A stretch of 64,000 nt of DNA from contig JAEEOK010000117.1 of assembly GCA_016284235.1 (NCBI GenBank), positions 1 through 64,000 on the forward strand, in the 5' to 3' direction. A program made the translations under genes and the position numbers. Under the pieces are notes generated by a model that had not been told where the DNA came from, did no database searches, and saw only the letters and a program-made list of their open reading frames with translations. Every line of letters starts with the position of its first letter. The stretch's first letter is position 1. Positions 8,665 to 19,344 of the stretch are shown piece by piece. The DNA comes from Succinivibrionaceae bacterium. Its GTDB lineage: Bacteria > Pseudomonadota > Gammaproteobacteria > Enterobacterales > Succinivibrionaceae.

Positions 8665-10020
8665 CTAATCGATGAGTTTATAGCAGGGCGTATATTCCTC
8701 CTGAGAAAGTTTCATTCTACCCTGATTAACCATTTCCTCTAATAGTTTGTCAATGCTTTGGATAATTTCCTTGTCGCCGTGAAGCTCATAAGGTCCATAT
8801 TTCTGAACCATTGCCATTCCTTCCGGTTTTACATTGCCTGCAACAATGCCAGAAAAAGCATTTCTCAGATTAGTTATAAGATCACTCAAAGGCTGATTTT
8901 TGGTAAGGTTAAGATTTCTCATACTTTCATGGGTGGCAGGGAAATGCTGCTGCAGCACAGGATTTATCTTCATTTTCCAGTTGAAGTAGAACGAATCACC
9001 TAAATTTATCCTTTTTTCCATCACTTGTTCTGCGCCATCTGAACATATGTCTGCAACTTTGTCAGGATTATCAATTACAATATCGTACTGTCTTGCAGCT
9101 TCGTCACCTAGAGCTTTCCTAATAAACTTATCCAGTTCTTCAAAGTATTTTTCCGAACTCTTAGGTCCTGTCAGTACAAGAGGTATAGGCTGATCATTAT
9201 TCTCTTTGTCGGTTTTGATTCCAAGAATGAACATAAGTTCTTCAATCGTTCCCGGTCCTCCTGGAAATATCACAAAACAGTGTCCAAGTCTGAGAAATGC
9301 CTCAAGCCTTTTTTCTATGTCCGGCATAATTATAAGTTCCGTAACCATGGAATTAGGCGGTTCGGAGGATATGATAGAAGGCTCTGTCAATCCAAGAAAT
9401 CTGCTGTTTGTAATTCTCTGCATATTGTGACCGATTGCCGCGCCGTGCATCGGACCTTCCATGGCTCCGGGACCGCATCCGGTGCAGATGTTCATTTTTC
9501 TCAGTCCCAGTGCATAGCCGATTTTTTTTGTATATGAGTATTCTTTTTCAGGTATGGAATGACCTCCCCAGCATACAACCATGTTTGGTTCAACACCGGA
9601 AATGAATGCTCTTGCGTTTCTGAGAATATGAAATATCTGATTTGTTATAACGTTCTGGGAACCGATTAACTGCTGATTAAGTATTTTGCTCTGACTTTCC
9701 GTGTATACAATGTCTCTTAGAACGCTGAACAGGTGCTCCTCTATTACCTTAATAAGGTGACCGTTTATAAACGAGGTCTCAGGAGGATTGTACAGCTTAA
9801 GTTTTATTCCTCTCTCCTTTGAAATTACATCTATTCCGAAATCATGATATTTTTCGAACAATGCTGAAGGATCATCCGTGACAACACCGCTGTTCAGAAC
9901 AGCCAGGGCACATTTTCTGAATAACTCATACAGATGACCGTCTGCTGTTTTTTCAAGCAGTGCAACCTCCGACTGTGAAAGCTGACTCATGGATTTTTCA
10001 GGGTGTATATATGTAATCAT
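8665..10020 (-). CDS. ppnN: LOG-family nucleotide 5'-monophosphate nucleosidase PpnN (YgdH)
   Basis: GGPGTIEELMFILG (PGGxGTxxE) motif and N-terminal ITYIHPEKSMSQLSQSEVALLEKTADGHLYELFRKCALAVLNSG typical of PpnN. Confidence 0.88.
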   Translation of the reverse strand: MITYIHPEKSMSQLSQSEVALLEKTADGHLYELFRKCALAVLNSGVVTDDPSALFEKYHDFGIDVISKERGIKLKLYNPPETSFINGHLIKVIEEHLFSVLRDIVYTESQSKILNQQLIGSQNVITNQIFHILRNARAFISGVEPNMVVCWGGHSIPEKEYSYTKKIGYALGLRKMNICTGCGPGAMEGPMHGAAIGHNMQRITNSRFLGLTEPSIISSEPPNSMVTELIIMPDIEKRLEAFLRLGHCFVIFPGGPGTIEELMFILGIKTDKENNDQPIPLVLTGPKSSEKYFEELDKFIRKALGDEAARQYDIVIDNPDKVADICSDGAEQVMEKRINLGDSFYFNWKMKINPVLQQHFPATHESMRNLNLTKNQPLSDLITNLRNAFSGIVAGNVKPEGMAMVQKYGPYELHGDKEIIQSIDKLLEEMVNQGRMKLSQEEYTPCYKLID

Positions 10021-10222
10021 AAGAGACTCCTTAATATTCTTCTCATAATATATAGAAAAAACAAATATTGGTTTCTGATCTGTATATACTTTTCTGCAGA
10101 TTTTCCGGATTATGACGTATATCCTGATTCATTTATCTTAAGCTTTACTTTATTTGTGTTTCCTAATTTTTGAAATCATAGTAAAATCTTTGCGGTTTGT
10201 TTCAGATTATAAGGATTTTGAT

Positions 10223-11296
10223 GTGAAAAGACTTTTCCTCTCTTTACTTTTAAGCAGTGCTGTTTTGTACTCCGGGTGCAGCATGGTTGATCATATAATG
10301 ACCTACAGATCACCGGCTAATTACTCCGTTGAAGAGGCAGAGGGAATTTATAAGAATCTTTCTGTGGCTGACAATGTCTATGATAATGCGGTTATAGTCA
10401 GAGCTGCTATGTCTGATGATGTGGCATTCGATGAAAAGTCGCAGGTTTATAATTTTGATACGGGCAGGAGTGTTTTCAGAACTTACAATCTTCCGCTTAA
10501 TGCAACTAATCTCAAAGTTGAAATTTCTGTTCAGATCGGTGAAACAATTTTTGCTCCGACAGTTGCCTTGTTAAACAAGGATAAAAAACTGTTAAAAATG
10601 TTTGATTTCAATAGTTTTGAATACAGACCATACAATGATGTCGTTGCTGAAACAATGAAATTAAAGTTTAACCTCAATAATTTCTCTGCAGGTGAAAATG
10701 CTGCTGCGTACATGGTTATATTTACCAAGGATGAGGATCTTAAAACATCCACCAAGGTGGTCCATCCGGCAAAACTTTTCGCCCTGTCGCACCGTCAGGC
10801 CCCTCCTGAAGTTGCAGATCCGCTTATCCCTCATTCCCGTCTTGGTGCTATGACGGTTCTCTTTTCCATGGATGCTGAATCCATTGATTCGGTTTCTGAC
10901 TTCCTTGATGCGTTAAAGGGACCAATCTGGGGTGGAGAATCTCATCAGTATGTATCAGATGATGATGACGGCAGAGTAGGATCTTCTGTGGATGTTAATC
11001 TGCATGACGGTAATCTTAAGGTTGTGAATCCAAAGACTTCAGATGCTGCAGCCTCAACCGGAACACAGATCAGTGATGCCAAACATCAGTCTCAGGAACT
11101 GAAAAAGTCTCCAAGTTCACCGGCAGGTTCCATGATGAAGGAAACTGAAAAAATGTACAACGATATGATTGTCGCGTCAGTTAAATCAGGTGATATAGCT
11201 AAGGCAATGCAGCTTGCCGCTGAAGCCACAAATGCAGGTTCGGGATCAGCAAACGATACCCTGAACAGTGCACTTAGAAGTTATCATCGCAAGTAA
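10223..11296 (+). CDS. Predicted lipoprotein of unknown function
   Basis: GTG start, MKRLFLSLLLSSAVLYSGCSMVDHIM with lipobox (YSGC). Confidence 0.7.
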   Translation: MKRLFLSLLLSSAVLYSGCSMVDHIMTYRSPANYSVEEAEGIYKNLSVADNVYDNAVIVRAAMSDDVAFDEKSQVYNFDTGRSVFRTYNLPLNATNLKVEISVQIGETIFAPTVALLNKDKKLLKMFDFNSFEYRPYNDVVAETMKLKFNLNNFSAGENAAAYMVIFTKDEDLKTSTKVVHPAKLFALSHRQAPPEVADPLIPHSRLGAMTVLFSMDAESIDSVSDFLDALKGPIWGGESHQYVSDDDDGRVGSSVDVNLHDGNLKVVNPKTSDAAASTGTQISDAKHQSQELKKSPSSPAGSMMKETEKMYNDMIVASVKSGDIAKAMQLAAEATNAGSGSANDTLNSALRSYHRK

Positions 11297-11315
11297 TACG
11301 ATCTTTTATTTTTTC

Positions 11316-11340
11316 AGCACCGCAGATTGCGGTGCTTTTA
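11316..11340. terminator. Terminator between lipoprotein gene and glnD
   Basis: AGCACCGC-AGATT-GCGGTGCT TTTA. Confidence 0.65.
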
Positions 11341-11403
11341 GCTTTATCAATCAGCATTCTCCGATTGTCTGTCCGCTTCGTTCCTGTGTTTTTTTCCTGC
11401 GGA

Positions 11404-14100
11404 CTATGAGTTTTGGTTTTCCTCCTTTCCGTCAATTGCTCTGATAACTCCCGTTCTGAGTCTGTTTTTTTCTTCGTCATTGAGAGCTTTTCCGTTAAGA
11501 GAAATTGTAAATCCGTCGTCAGCTCGTTCTCCGGTTGTAGCTATTCTTGCGGCATGAATATTTACTCCGAATTCTTCAATTGCAGTTGCAATGGACGCAA
11601 GGAGTCCCGGTCGATCCAGTGCGGAGACCTCCATATGGGTAACACCGTTTTCTTCTGATCCGGGAATATCAAGATAAATAACTGAAGTTTTGATTTTGAA
11701 CTGCAGATATTTTTTCGGCATTGAAGTGCCTGAAGGAGAAGTGAATGTGGTATTTATCAGATTCATCATCATGAATTTTTTTAGCGGACCCATTTTTTCC
11801 GGAGGTATAGGAGAACCTTCCCTGGTGGTCACTGTGAAGGAGTCCATAATAAAACCGTCAGATGAACCCAGAATTGAGGCATTCATGATAGAAATCTGCT
11901 TCGCCAGAAGTATTTTTACTATGCGCGCGAAAATTCCAAGATGATCTTTCATGTAAACAAAAATTTCAGTTCCCAGGCGATTGACCGACTCTCCGAATAT
12001 AATCAGCGGCAGATCGCTTCTTTTATCATAACTCAGAATGTGCTTTGTATGATGGCAGATCTGAGACTTGTTGTGGCGGATAAAATAGTTTTCGCTGAAG
12101 GTATTCCAGAGTTCTGTCACTTTGTTTTTATCTATGCCGTCGGTGCAAAGAAGTTTCATTGTTTCCTTCTTGTTTTCCTCGACTATAAGAAGCCATTCTG
12201 AAGGATGGGACGGATCTCTTCTCAATGCCTTCTGGGTTGCATAATATAATTCCTTGAAGAGAGCATCCTTCCATGAGTTCCATGCAGTGTCGTTGGTTGC
12301 GCAGATGTCGGCAATGCTGAGACAGTAAAGATAATCAAGGTGTGTCTCATCCTGAACCATCGTTGCAAAATCGGATATTACATTTGGATCTGAAATATCT
12401 CTTCGCTGAGCAGTGTTGGAAAAATCAATATGGTGTTCTACCAGCCAGGTGAGAAGCCTAACTTCCGAAGGGGGAAGCTCGTGTTTTGCAAAGAACCTGC
12501 TGCTTATTTCAGCTCCTATTTGTGCGTGATGACCGCCCGGCCGTCCTTTGCCTATATCATGCATCAGCGCAGCTGCATAGAGCAGATGCTGCTTGGGGAG
12601 ATTATGGTATATTTCTCTGAAAAGATTTTTGGATGGATCAATGTTTTCAGTATGTGAAAATTCATGAATATTGCTGATAGTACGGTATGTGTGCTCATCA
12701 ACAGTATATGTGTGAAACATATCGAACTGCATCAGACCGGTAAGTCTCATCCATTCCGACATATACATTGTCATAATACCGTGCCGCATCATTATTTTAA
12801 GAGCCAGCAGCATTCCGTTGATATTATTTAGTATTTTGAGAAAATAATGCCGGCATTTGGGAATATCAATAAGTCTGATATTCAGTTTGTGTCTGGCTTC
12901 TTTGAGACTTCTGAGACATTTAGGGTACAGCCCTGTGATGTTTTTGTAATCTGCTGCCGATATGCAGGAAATAATGTACATCATTTCCATTATAGATGAA
13001 GGCTCTGTGATAAACAGATTGGGATCCACCACGTCAATCATGGTTCCCCTGAGAATGAACTTAGAATTTAGAACTTTGATTTTTGTCTCGTACTCATCTT
13101 TGAATATGGCCTCCTCATACATTTTCAGAAGCATTTGATTGATTTCTTCTATGCTCTGTGTGGACAGATAGAAGCGTATCATCAGATTTTCAACCGGTAT
13201 GTTGCCTTCTCCTATGTATCCGAGCATTTTTGCTACTGCCACCTGGCGATCAAAGGTGAGACGGTTGTCATTGCGTTTGCTTACAAACTGCAGGGCGAAT
13301 CTTACCTTCCAGATGAAATATGCACTGAAAAAAAGTTCGTGATATTCACTTTCTGTAATCAGTCCCTGATTCAGAATATCAACAGGTTTTGTGGCGTTTG
13401 AAAATTTTCTGGCGATCCACATAATGGTCTGGACGTCTCTTAATCCGCCGCACATATTTTTAAGATCAGGCTCAAGTCTGTACATTGTGTTTTTATACAT
13501 ACTGTGGCGCTGGGTCTGCTCTTCAATTTTTGCACGGAAGAATTTTTTGATTGGCCAGAATTTCTTTGGATCAGTAGCTGTCTGCAGCTTGTTGTAGGTA
13601 TCTTCAGAACCGCAGATCAGCCGCTTTTCAAGCAAATTGGTAGCAATTGTAAGATCTTCAAGACCTGCACTAATGCATTGCGAAACGGTTCTGACTGCAT
13701 GACCTACATCAAGTTTCAGATCCCACAGCAATGTAATGAAATCAGATATCTTTTCAGAGATGTCCCTGTCGAGTTCATTCTCTGATAGTATGAGTACATC
13801 TATGTCTGTAAAGGGATGCAGTTCCTTTCTTCCGTATCCGCCTACTGCGATAATTGCAAGTTCAGGATTGGTGTACAGATGAAACTGCCTGTAGAGCAGG
13901 GTTAGCAGGTGATCTATAAAACAACATCTGTCATCTGCAAGCTCCTGCAGACTGGTACCTCTGTAAAAGTTGTTGGCAAGATGGAGATTGAATGTCTCCA
14001 TGAGCTTTCTTCCGTTTTCGCGGGTGATTTCTCTGCTTCCGAGGTATCTTGCCAAAACATCGCTGAATTTCATGTTGACTCCGTCTGCTGAATACGGCAT
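11404..14100 (-). CDS. glnD: Bifunctional [protein-PII] uridylyltransferase/uridylyl-removing enzyme
   Basis: GGYGRKELHPFTDIDVLIL (NTase), HD domain AALMHDIGKGRPGGHH, C-terminal ACT domains. Alternative start at 14073. Confidence 0.95.
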   Translation of the reverse strand: MPYSADGVNMKFSDVLARYLGSREITRENGRKLMETFNLHLANNFYRGTSLQELADDRCCFIDHLLTLLYRQFHLYTNPELAIIAVGGYGRKELHPFTDIDVLILSENELDRDISEKISDFITLLWDLKLDVGHAVRTVSQCISAGLEDLTIATNLLEKRLICGSEDTYNKLQTATDPKKFWPIKKFFRAKIEEQTQRHSMYKNTMYRLEPDLKNMCGGLRDVQTIMWIARKFSNATKPVDILNQGLITESEYHELFFSAYFIWKVRFALQFVSKRNDNRLTFDRQVAVAKMLGYIGEGNIPVENLMIRFYLSTQSIEEINQMLLKMYEEAIFKDEYETKIKVLNSKFILRGTMIDVVDPNLFITEPSSIMEMMYIISCISAADYKNITGLYPKCLRSLKEARHKLNIRLIDIPKCRHYFLKILNNINGMLLALKIMMRHGIMTMYMSEWMRLTGLMQFDMFHTYTVDEHTYRTISNIHEFSHTENIDPSKNLFREIYHNLPKQHLLYAAALMHDIGKGRPGGHHAQIGAEISSRFFAKHELPPSEVRLLTWLVEHHIDFSNTAQRRDISDPNVISDFATMVQDETHLDYLYCLSIADICATNDTAWNSWKDALFKELYYATQKALRRDPSHPSEWLLIVEENKKETMKLLCTDGIDKNKVTELWNTFSENYFIRHNKSQICHHTKHILSYDKRSDLPLIIFGESVNRLGTEIFVYMKDHLGIFARIVKILLAKQISIMNASILGSSDGFIMDSFTVTTREGSPIPPEKMGPLKKFMMMNLINTTFTSPSGTSMPKKYLQFKIKTSVIYLDIPGSEENGVTHMEVSALDRPGLLASIATAIEEFGVNIHAARIATTGERADDGFTISLNGKALNDEEKNRLRTGVIRAIDGKEENQNS

Positions 14101-14279
14101 TTGCTGGGATATACCGATCTGTAATGTGCCTATGTTTAGCTGATGGCTATGCTGCAGCTACTGCTAAAGCCGCGGGATCCCTGCTTCACAGATCACCGCA
14201 TAGCGAATTACGTCTTATACGATTTCCGTGAGAATTGCTTACTCCGGTTTTTAAGTGCCGGCTTATATTTTCATATGCA

Positions 14280-14633
14280 TGATGATCCGTCAGTTAAGCC
14301 TTCATTCATGATATTCACGCCGGCATTCAGATTCCTGTCAGACAGCAATGAAACTCACCTTCTCTTACAGCGGGATCCTTATATCCTAACCTTATTAGAA
14401 CATATTTGACAACCTGGAATAGGGCAGGTACTTTGATTGCCTTTCTTTTGTACCGCAGTACCATGATTCAGGAGTATCGAAGAACTTCGACCATGAAACA
14501 TCAGATATTGAGTCAGCCGGTTTATTGTTCTTCAGCAGAACTTTTATATTCAAATTCTCCGCTGCTGTCATCAGGTTTTCGCAAATGGCATAGCGGAGCA
14601 TTTATGAATAAAGTCATTGCTCAGACTGCTGTC
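14280..14633 (-). pseudogene. Decayed IS200/IS605-type TnpB (RuvC / zinc-ribbon C-terminal part)
   Basis: Across frames on the minus strand: SNDFIHK..., ENLNIKVLLKNNKPADSISDVSWSKFF, GYKDPAVREGEFHC, SDRNLNAGVNI. These are in TnpB order, interrupted by stops and frameshifts. Confidence 0.75.
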
Positions 14634-14639
14634 TTCTCA

Positions 14640-15434
14640 TCAGTTGTGAAATACCGGACTGATTTCATTTTCATCACTGCGGTGGGTGGTTATTTCACAG
14701 CCGTCATCAGTTATAATCAGTGTATGCTCATACTGAGCCGACGGCTGCTTGTCGGCGGTGGTTACAGTCCAGCCGTTTTTCTTGTTGACCTTGCATTTCC
14801 ACGTACCTGCATTAATCATAGGCTCGATGGTAAAACTCATACCCTTTTGCAGAATTATATTTCTTGAAGCCGAGTTCTTATAATGAAGAACACACGGTTC
14901 TGTGTGAAATTCGGTGCTTATTCCGTGACCGCAGTAATCACGCACTACGGAGAAGCCCTCTTTGTCTGCTATCGGCTGTATTGTGTCACCGATTATTGAA
15001 AGAGGCACCCCCGGTTTTACAGCCTTTAGGGCTGCATAAAGTGATTCCTGAGCACATTTGCATAGTTTGTGGTTTCTTGGTGATACTTCACCGACGCGAA
15101 ACATTTTTGATGTATCGCCGTAGTATCCGTCTTTGATAACTGTAACGTCAATATTCACAATATCTCCGTTATGCAGGTGCTGAATGCCAGGTATGCCGTG
15201 ACAAACCACCTCGTTGACGGAAATGCATGTGGCTTTAGGATATCCGTGATAACCGAGACATGCGCTGATGGCATGCTGCTGATTTTCTATGAAATCCTGC
15301 ATTATTGTATCAAGCTCTCCGGTGGTAACTCCAGCCTTGACGTGAGGTTCTATCATTTCAAGGACTTCGGCCGCCAGCCTGCCGGCAATGTGCATTTTTG
15401 CTATGTCAGCTTCATCTAAAATTTTTATATCCAT
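14640..15434 (-). CDS. map: Type I methionine aminopeptidase
   Basis: YPKATCISVNEVVCHGIPG...GDIVNIDVTVIKDGYYGDTSKMF...GHGISTEFHTEPCVLHY...TIEPMIN. Confidence 0.95.
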   Translation of the reverse strand: MDIKILDEADIAKMHIAGRLAAEVLEMIEPHVKAGVTTGELDTIMQDFIENQQHAISACLGYHGYPKATCISVNEVVCHGIPGIQHLHNGDIVNIDVTVIKDGYYGDTSKMFRVGEVSPRNHKLCKCAQESLYAALKAVKPGVPLSIIGDTIQPIADKEGFSVVRDYCGHGISTEFHTEPCVLHYKNSASRNIILQKGMSFTIEPMINAGTWKCKVNKKNGWTVTTADKQPSAQYEHTLIITDDGCEITTHRSDENEISPVFHN

Positions 15435-15871
15435 TTTTAAGCCTTCTTTTACATTCTCTGTCGATATTCTAACATATTTTCAGTTTGCTAATGTTTGCAT
15501 GCTGCTATCCGGATCAGATGCAGGTGTTGACCAGACTGGTTTGGGATTATTTTGCATGGCTGATTATTTCTTTTCTTAACATCAAGCTTCCTTATATTTC
15601 GTGCTCGTGCGGTAACCGGCTCTCTGAACACATTCATAAAAGCTCATAAGTATGTGAATGCGTTCGTTTCACGACTTACCGGGTGTTAATGTTGAATTTT
15701 GTAATTAAAAGTTTATAATTAGTAGTTAGCGTATGGTAACTGATTTTTTTCGGTATTTCTATCTGAATTAATGAGGTTTATTTCAGGATCAGCTCAGCAT
15801 CTTCGGAATAATGTTGCTGCAGAGTATGGTCTACAGGTAGCGGAATTATCTATACAGGCAACAGTATTACT

Positions 15872-16171
15872 ATGTTTACGACTATCAGCATACTGTCAAA
15901 TCCGTGGCAGCTCATTCTTCCCAAGATAATTGTGGCCAGCTATCTGCCTGGCCGGATAAGATGTTACAGCGAACTCATCCGAAATCATGAAAACAATGCA
16001 TGTTTATTAAAAATGGCAGTCGGCAGATTTCATGAAATTAATGAGTTTAAGATCAATACACGGACTGGCTCCATTCTCATTTCATATGATGTAAATAAGG
16101 TGGCTAGGAACAGTCAGCTGCACGGCATTGAACAGTATCTGCGCAAAATTTACATGGAGTCGTCGAAATGA
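15872..16171 (+). CDS. Small HMA-like domain protein
   Basis: YLPGRIRCYSELIRNHENNACLLKMAVGRFHEINEFKINTRTGSILISYD: ferredoxin-like HMA pattern without CxxC; stop overlaps next start (ATGA). Confidence 0.6.
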   Translation: MFTTISILSNPWQLILPKIIVASYLPGRIRCYSELIRNHENNACLLKMAVGRFHEINEFKINTRTGSILISYDVNKVARNSQLHGIEQYLRKIYMESSK

Positions 16172-16887
16172 ACAATCTCTACATTTATGCCGGACTGATG
16201 TTGGTTAAACCGCTTCTGACATTCATTATCAGAAAAACGGGGCTGATTGGTCGTGGTGAGAGTGATATTCCCTTTTTTACACGCGTTCATGCCATATCCG
16301 GCAGAGTGCGATATCGCTGCGAATTGCTGCATGACAGTAGTTTTGCCGAAGATTTTGCTGACACCCTGAAATCGGTGCAGCATATTAAATCGGTCTCTGT
16401 AAACAGTCGTACCGGATCGGTGCTTGTTACATATTCGTGCAGAGATGAAATCATCAGCGATATTTTTACCAGACTCAACTTAGACCTTCAGAAGGTAGCA
16501 GGAAGAGAGAATTCTCCTGTAGAAATGCTTTTCAGTCTGTTCAAGTCAGTTCCAAAACTAAACAGCGTGACAGGAGGCCGAAAAGCACTGCCTGCAGTTT
16601 CAGACAAAAAAACGCTGAATTCTGACGTAATCAGATCTGCAAATGGATCAAGGTGTCTTAGAGAATCCTTCTTTGACAGTATGTCGGCCATAAGCAGCCA
16701 CATTACAAAACAGACTGGAGGCTATTTTGATCTGCCTTCCCTAATAGGAGCGATCCTAATTGTCCGAGGCATGTACAAAATGTTCAGATACGGACAGATG
16801 CCAAGCGGTCCCCAGTTAATCTGGTGGGGATACAGTTTTTTTAAATTGAGATGCTCACATGAAAAAGTTCTACCATTTCGTTCTTAA
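16168..16887 (+). CDS. HMA-like domain membrane-associated protein
   Basis: AISGRVRYRCELL...LKSVQHIKSVSVNSRTGSVLVTY; overlaps the following ATPase gene by 29 nt. Confidence 0.6.
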   Translation: MNNLYIYAGLMLVKPLLTFIIRKTGLIGRGESDIPFFTRVHAISGRVRYRCELLHDSSFAEDFADTLKSVQHIKSVSVNSRTGSVLVTYSCRDEIISDIFTRLNLDLQKVAGRENSPVEMLFSLFKSVPKLNSVTGGRKALPAVSDKKTLNSDVIRSANGSRCLRESFFDSMSAISSHITKQTGGYFDLPSLIGAILIVRGMYKMFRYGQMPSGPQLIWWGYSFFKLRCSHEKVLPFRS

Positions 16888-18988
16888 AATCCCTGCGGCA
16901 AAAGAAGTCAGAGAACTAATATCCCTTGAGGTAAGAGCCAGAAGGATACCAGGCGTAGTGAGTGCCCTTGCATGTAGCGACGGCACCATGAGCGTATATT
17001 TTGAAAGCAGACAGCAGGTGTCTGTCTTGAAAGAACTGCTGCATAGAGGAAAAGTACACTCAGATACATACAGCACGGCTGAAGTATCTGATCCGGAGAA
17101 GGAGGCAAGATCCTGCAAAATAAACGCGATAGTTTCTCTTGGCGGTTTTGCGTTACTGGAATTTGTCAAGCGCTGCCTTCCTGCATTTTTCTCCAAATTA
17201 ACTTTCGCCAGAAGCGCCTTTGTTATTCTTATCGCCAGAAATATTCTGAAAAATGGATTTGAAGGGCTAGTTAAGGATCATTCACCGAATGCTGATACAC
17301 TGACATCTACAGCTGTAATTGCGTCTCTGCTTGCCCGTAAGCCTGAATCCAGTCTTTCTCTTCTCGTACTGTCCAATTTTGCAGAGATGTTGTCTCTTTC
17401 AGCTGCTGAAAAGGCCAGAAAGCACATATCACATTTGCTTGGCATGAAGGAGAAGTTTCTCTGGAAAATCGTTGACGGCGTAGTAACAAAAGTTCCAATT
17501 ACTGATGTCAGGGTGAATGACCAGGTTGCTGTTTACCTTGGAGAAAAAATAAGTGTGGATGGAATCGTGGTCGGTGGCAGTGCTTCAGTGGATCAGTCAC
17601 CGTTGACCGGCGAGTATGTTCCGGTTTTCAAGTCACAAGGTGACACGGTTTATGCAGGCTCGATAATTAGAAACGGACAGCTTATCATAGAGGCATCAAA
17701 GGTCGGGGACGATACAAACCTGGCCCGCATAATAAATATGGTGGAAAATGCACAGAATCGCAGAGCTCCGGTGCAGAACTTTGCAGATCGCATGGCAAAT
17801 ATGCTGGTGCCTATATCCTTTATCGCTGCCGGACTTGTATACGCTGCGACCAGGGACATGCAGAGGGTGCTTAATATGTTCTTCATAGACTACTCCTGCG
17901 GTCTTAAGCTTTCCACGGCAACAGCCATTTCTGCCGCCATCAGCAAGGCGGCTCAGATCGGTGTTCTAGTAAAGGGTGGTAATTTTATTGAAAATCTTTC
18001 TGATATAGATACGGTGGTATTCGATAAAACAGGCACCATTACCTGCGGACATCCGGAGGTCACAGACGTTATAACTGCACAGGGAGTGGATAGAAATGAA
18101 CTTGTATCTCTCTGTGCTTCTGCAGAAAGAAACTCCTCCCATCCCCTTGCTGAATCCATACTGAATTATGCACGACAGAATGAGATCAAGATTCTGGAAA
18201 ATGCTGTCACGGAAGTTGAGGTAGGTCGCGGAATTTTTGCCAAAATTCGTACGGATAAGTCAGGAGAATCACTGATCCTTGTCGGCAGCAGAATCTTCAT
18301 GGAGGAAAACAGCGTTGCCGGAATAGAAAGTATGAAAATTCCTAATGATGCGTGGAATATCTTTTATGTAGCCAGGGATAAAAAAATCATGGGTGCAGTG
18401 CTTGTCTCAGATCCGATCCGTAAGGATCTTAAGAAAACCATTAACCGCCTGCGCAGAGAGGGAATTGATGAAATACTGATGCTGACAGGAGATTCGGAGC
18501 AGAACGCCATGTCTGTAAGCTGTCAGCTGGATCTTGACGGCCATCAGGCAAACATGCTTCCTCAGGATAAGGCGGATTTTATTGCCCGCAAGCAGATAGG
18601 TTCAAGGGTGATTATGGTCGGTGACGGTATCAATGATGCGCCTGCCTTGGCATATGCAGATATCGGAGTGGCCATGGGTGGTAAATCCACTGATATCGCC
18701 ATTGAATCAGCAGACATAACAATAACTTCGGATGAACCGTTAAAACTTCCTGAAATACTTAAAATAAGCCACAGAACAATGAATCTTGTGAGACAGAATT
18801 TCGCAATTACAATCGCCGTAAATTCGGTAGCTCTTCTGCTTGGGGCTCTTGGCCGCATCAACCCGCTTCTGGCAGCAACAATTCACAACGCATCGACTGT
18901 GGCTGTGGTTCTTAACAGTTCACGCATACTGCTTGGGAAAACAAATCTGCTCAAGCAGCGGACAACTTCAGGCAGCGGTGAAATTTAG
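16859..18988 (+). CDS. P1B-like heavy-metal P-type ATPase with non-canonical TM metal motif (DYSCGLKLS)
   Basis: TGEY, DKTGT, SSHPLAES, GDGINDAPALAYADIGVAMG all present; CPC replaced by SCG. Confidence 0.88.
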   Translation: MKKFYHFVLKIPAAKEVRELISLEVRARRIPGVVSALACSDGTMSVYFESRQQVSVLKELLHRGKVHSDTYSTAEVSDPEKEARSCKINAIVSLGGFALLEFVKRCLPAFFSKLTFARSAFVILIARNILKNGFEGLVKDHSPNADTLTSTAVIASLLARKPESSLSLLVLSNFAEMLSLSAAEKARKHISHLLGMKEKFLWKIVDGVVTKVPITDVRVNDQVAVYLGEKISVDGIVVGGSASVDQSPLTGEYVPVFKSQGDTVYAGSIIRNGQLIIEASKVGDDTNLARIINMVENAQNRRAPVQNFADRMANMLVPISFIAAGLVYAATRDMQRVLNMFFIDYSCGLKLSTATAISAAISKAAQIGVLVKGGNFIENLSDIDTVVFDKTGTITCGHPEVTDVITAQGVDRNELVSLCASAERNSSHPLAESILNYARQNEIKILENAVTEVEVGRGIFAKIRTDKSGESLILVGSRIFMEENSVAGIESMKIPNDAWNIFYVARDKKIMGAVLVSDPIRKDLKKTINRLRREGIDEILMLTGDSEQNAMSVSCQLDLDGHQANMLPQDKADFIARKQIGSRVIMVGDGINDAPALAYADIGVAMGGKSTDIAIESADITITSDEPLKLPEILKISHRTMNLVRQNFAITIAVNSVALLLGALGRINPLLAATIHNASTVAVVLNSSRILLGKTNLLKQRTTSGSGEI

Positions 18989-19056
18989 AATCAGTGATCT
19001 GATAAATTCCGGTCGCTGGAAACAGTAAATGAATGTTAATTTATTAGGAGTTGAAA

Positions 19057-19344
19057 ATGAATATTGATAAGGATTTTTTCTGGGGAATTGGCATAGGAGT
19101 CTTAGCCGGTGCTTTGGGTTATAAGTTGTATGCGGATAACAAGCAGACTATCATGGAATCACTTAACAACATAAAAAACAAGCTTGGCAGTGAATCATCA
19201 AATTGCACCGAACCTCAGATAGCCGGTATTACTGATGACAGCGAAAGCGAACCTGCCGAGATTGATCTGGCCGAACTTGAAAAACAGAAGGAGCATCTCG
19301 AGGATCTTATTGCAGAGCAGCAGTGCAAAAAAAGCGAAGCTTAA
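19057..19344 (+). CDS. Small single-TM acidic protein co-located with the P-type ATPase (DUF6110/YtxH-like)
   Basis: MNIDKDFFWGIGIGVLAGALGYKLYADNKQTIMESLNNIKNKLG...; follows the ATPase by about 70 bp. Family name from memory, tentative. Confidence 0.5.
   Translation: MNIDKDFFWGIGIGVLAGALGYKLYADNKQTIMESLNNIKNKLGSESSNCTEPQIAGITDDSESEPAEIDLAELEKQKEHLEDLIAEQQCKKSEA

Noticed and set aside
14143-14867. Plus-strand ORFs 14143-14409 and 14406-14867
   Set aside because: They lie opposite the TnpB remnant and the 3' end of map; the recognisable protein motifs are on the minus strand.
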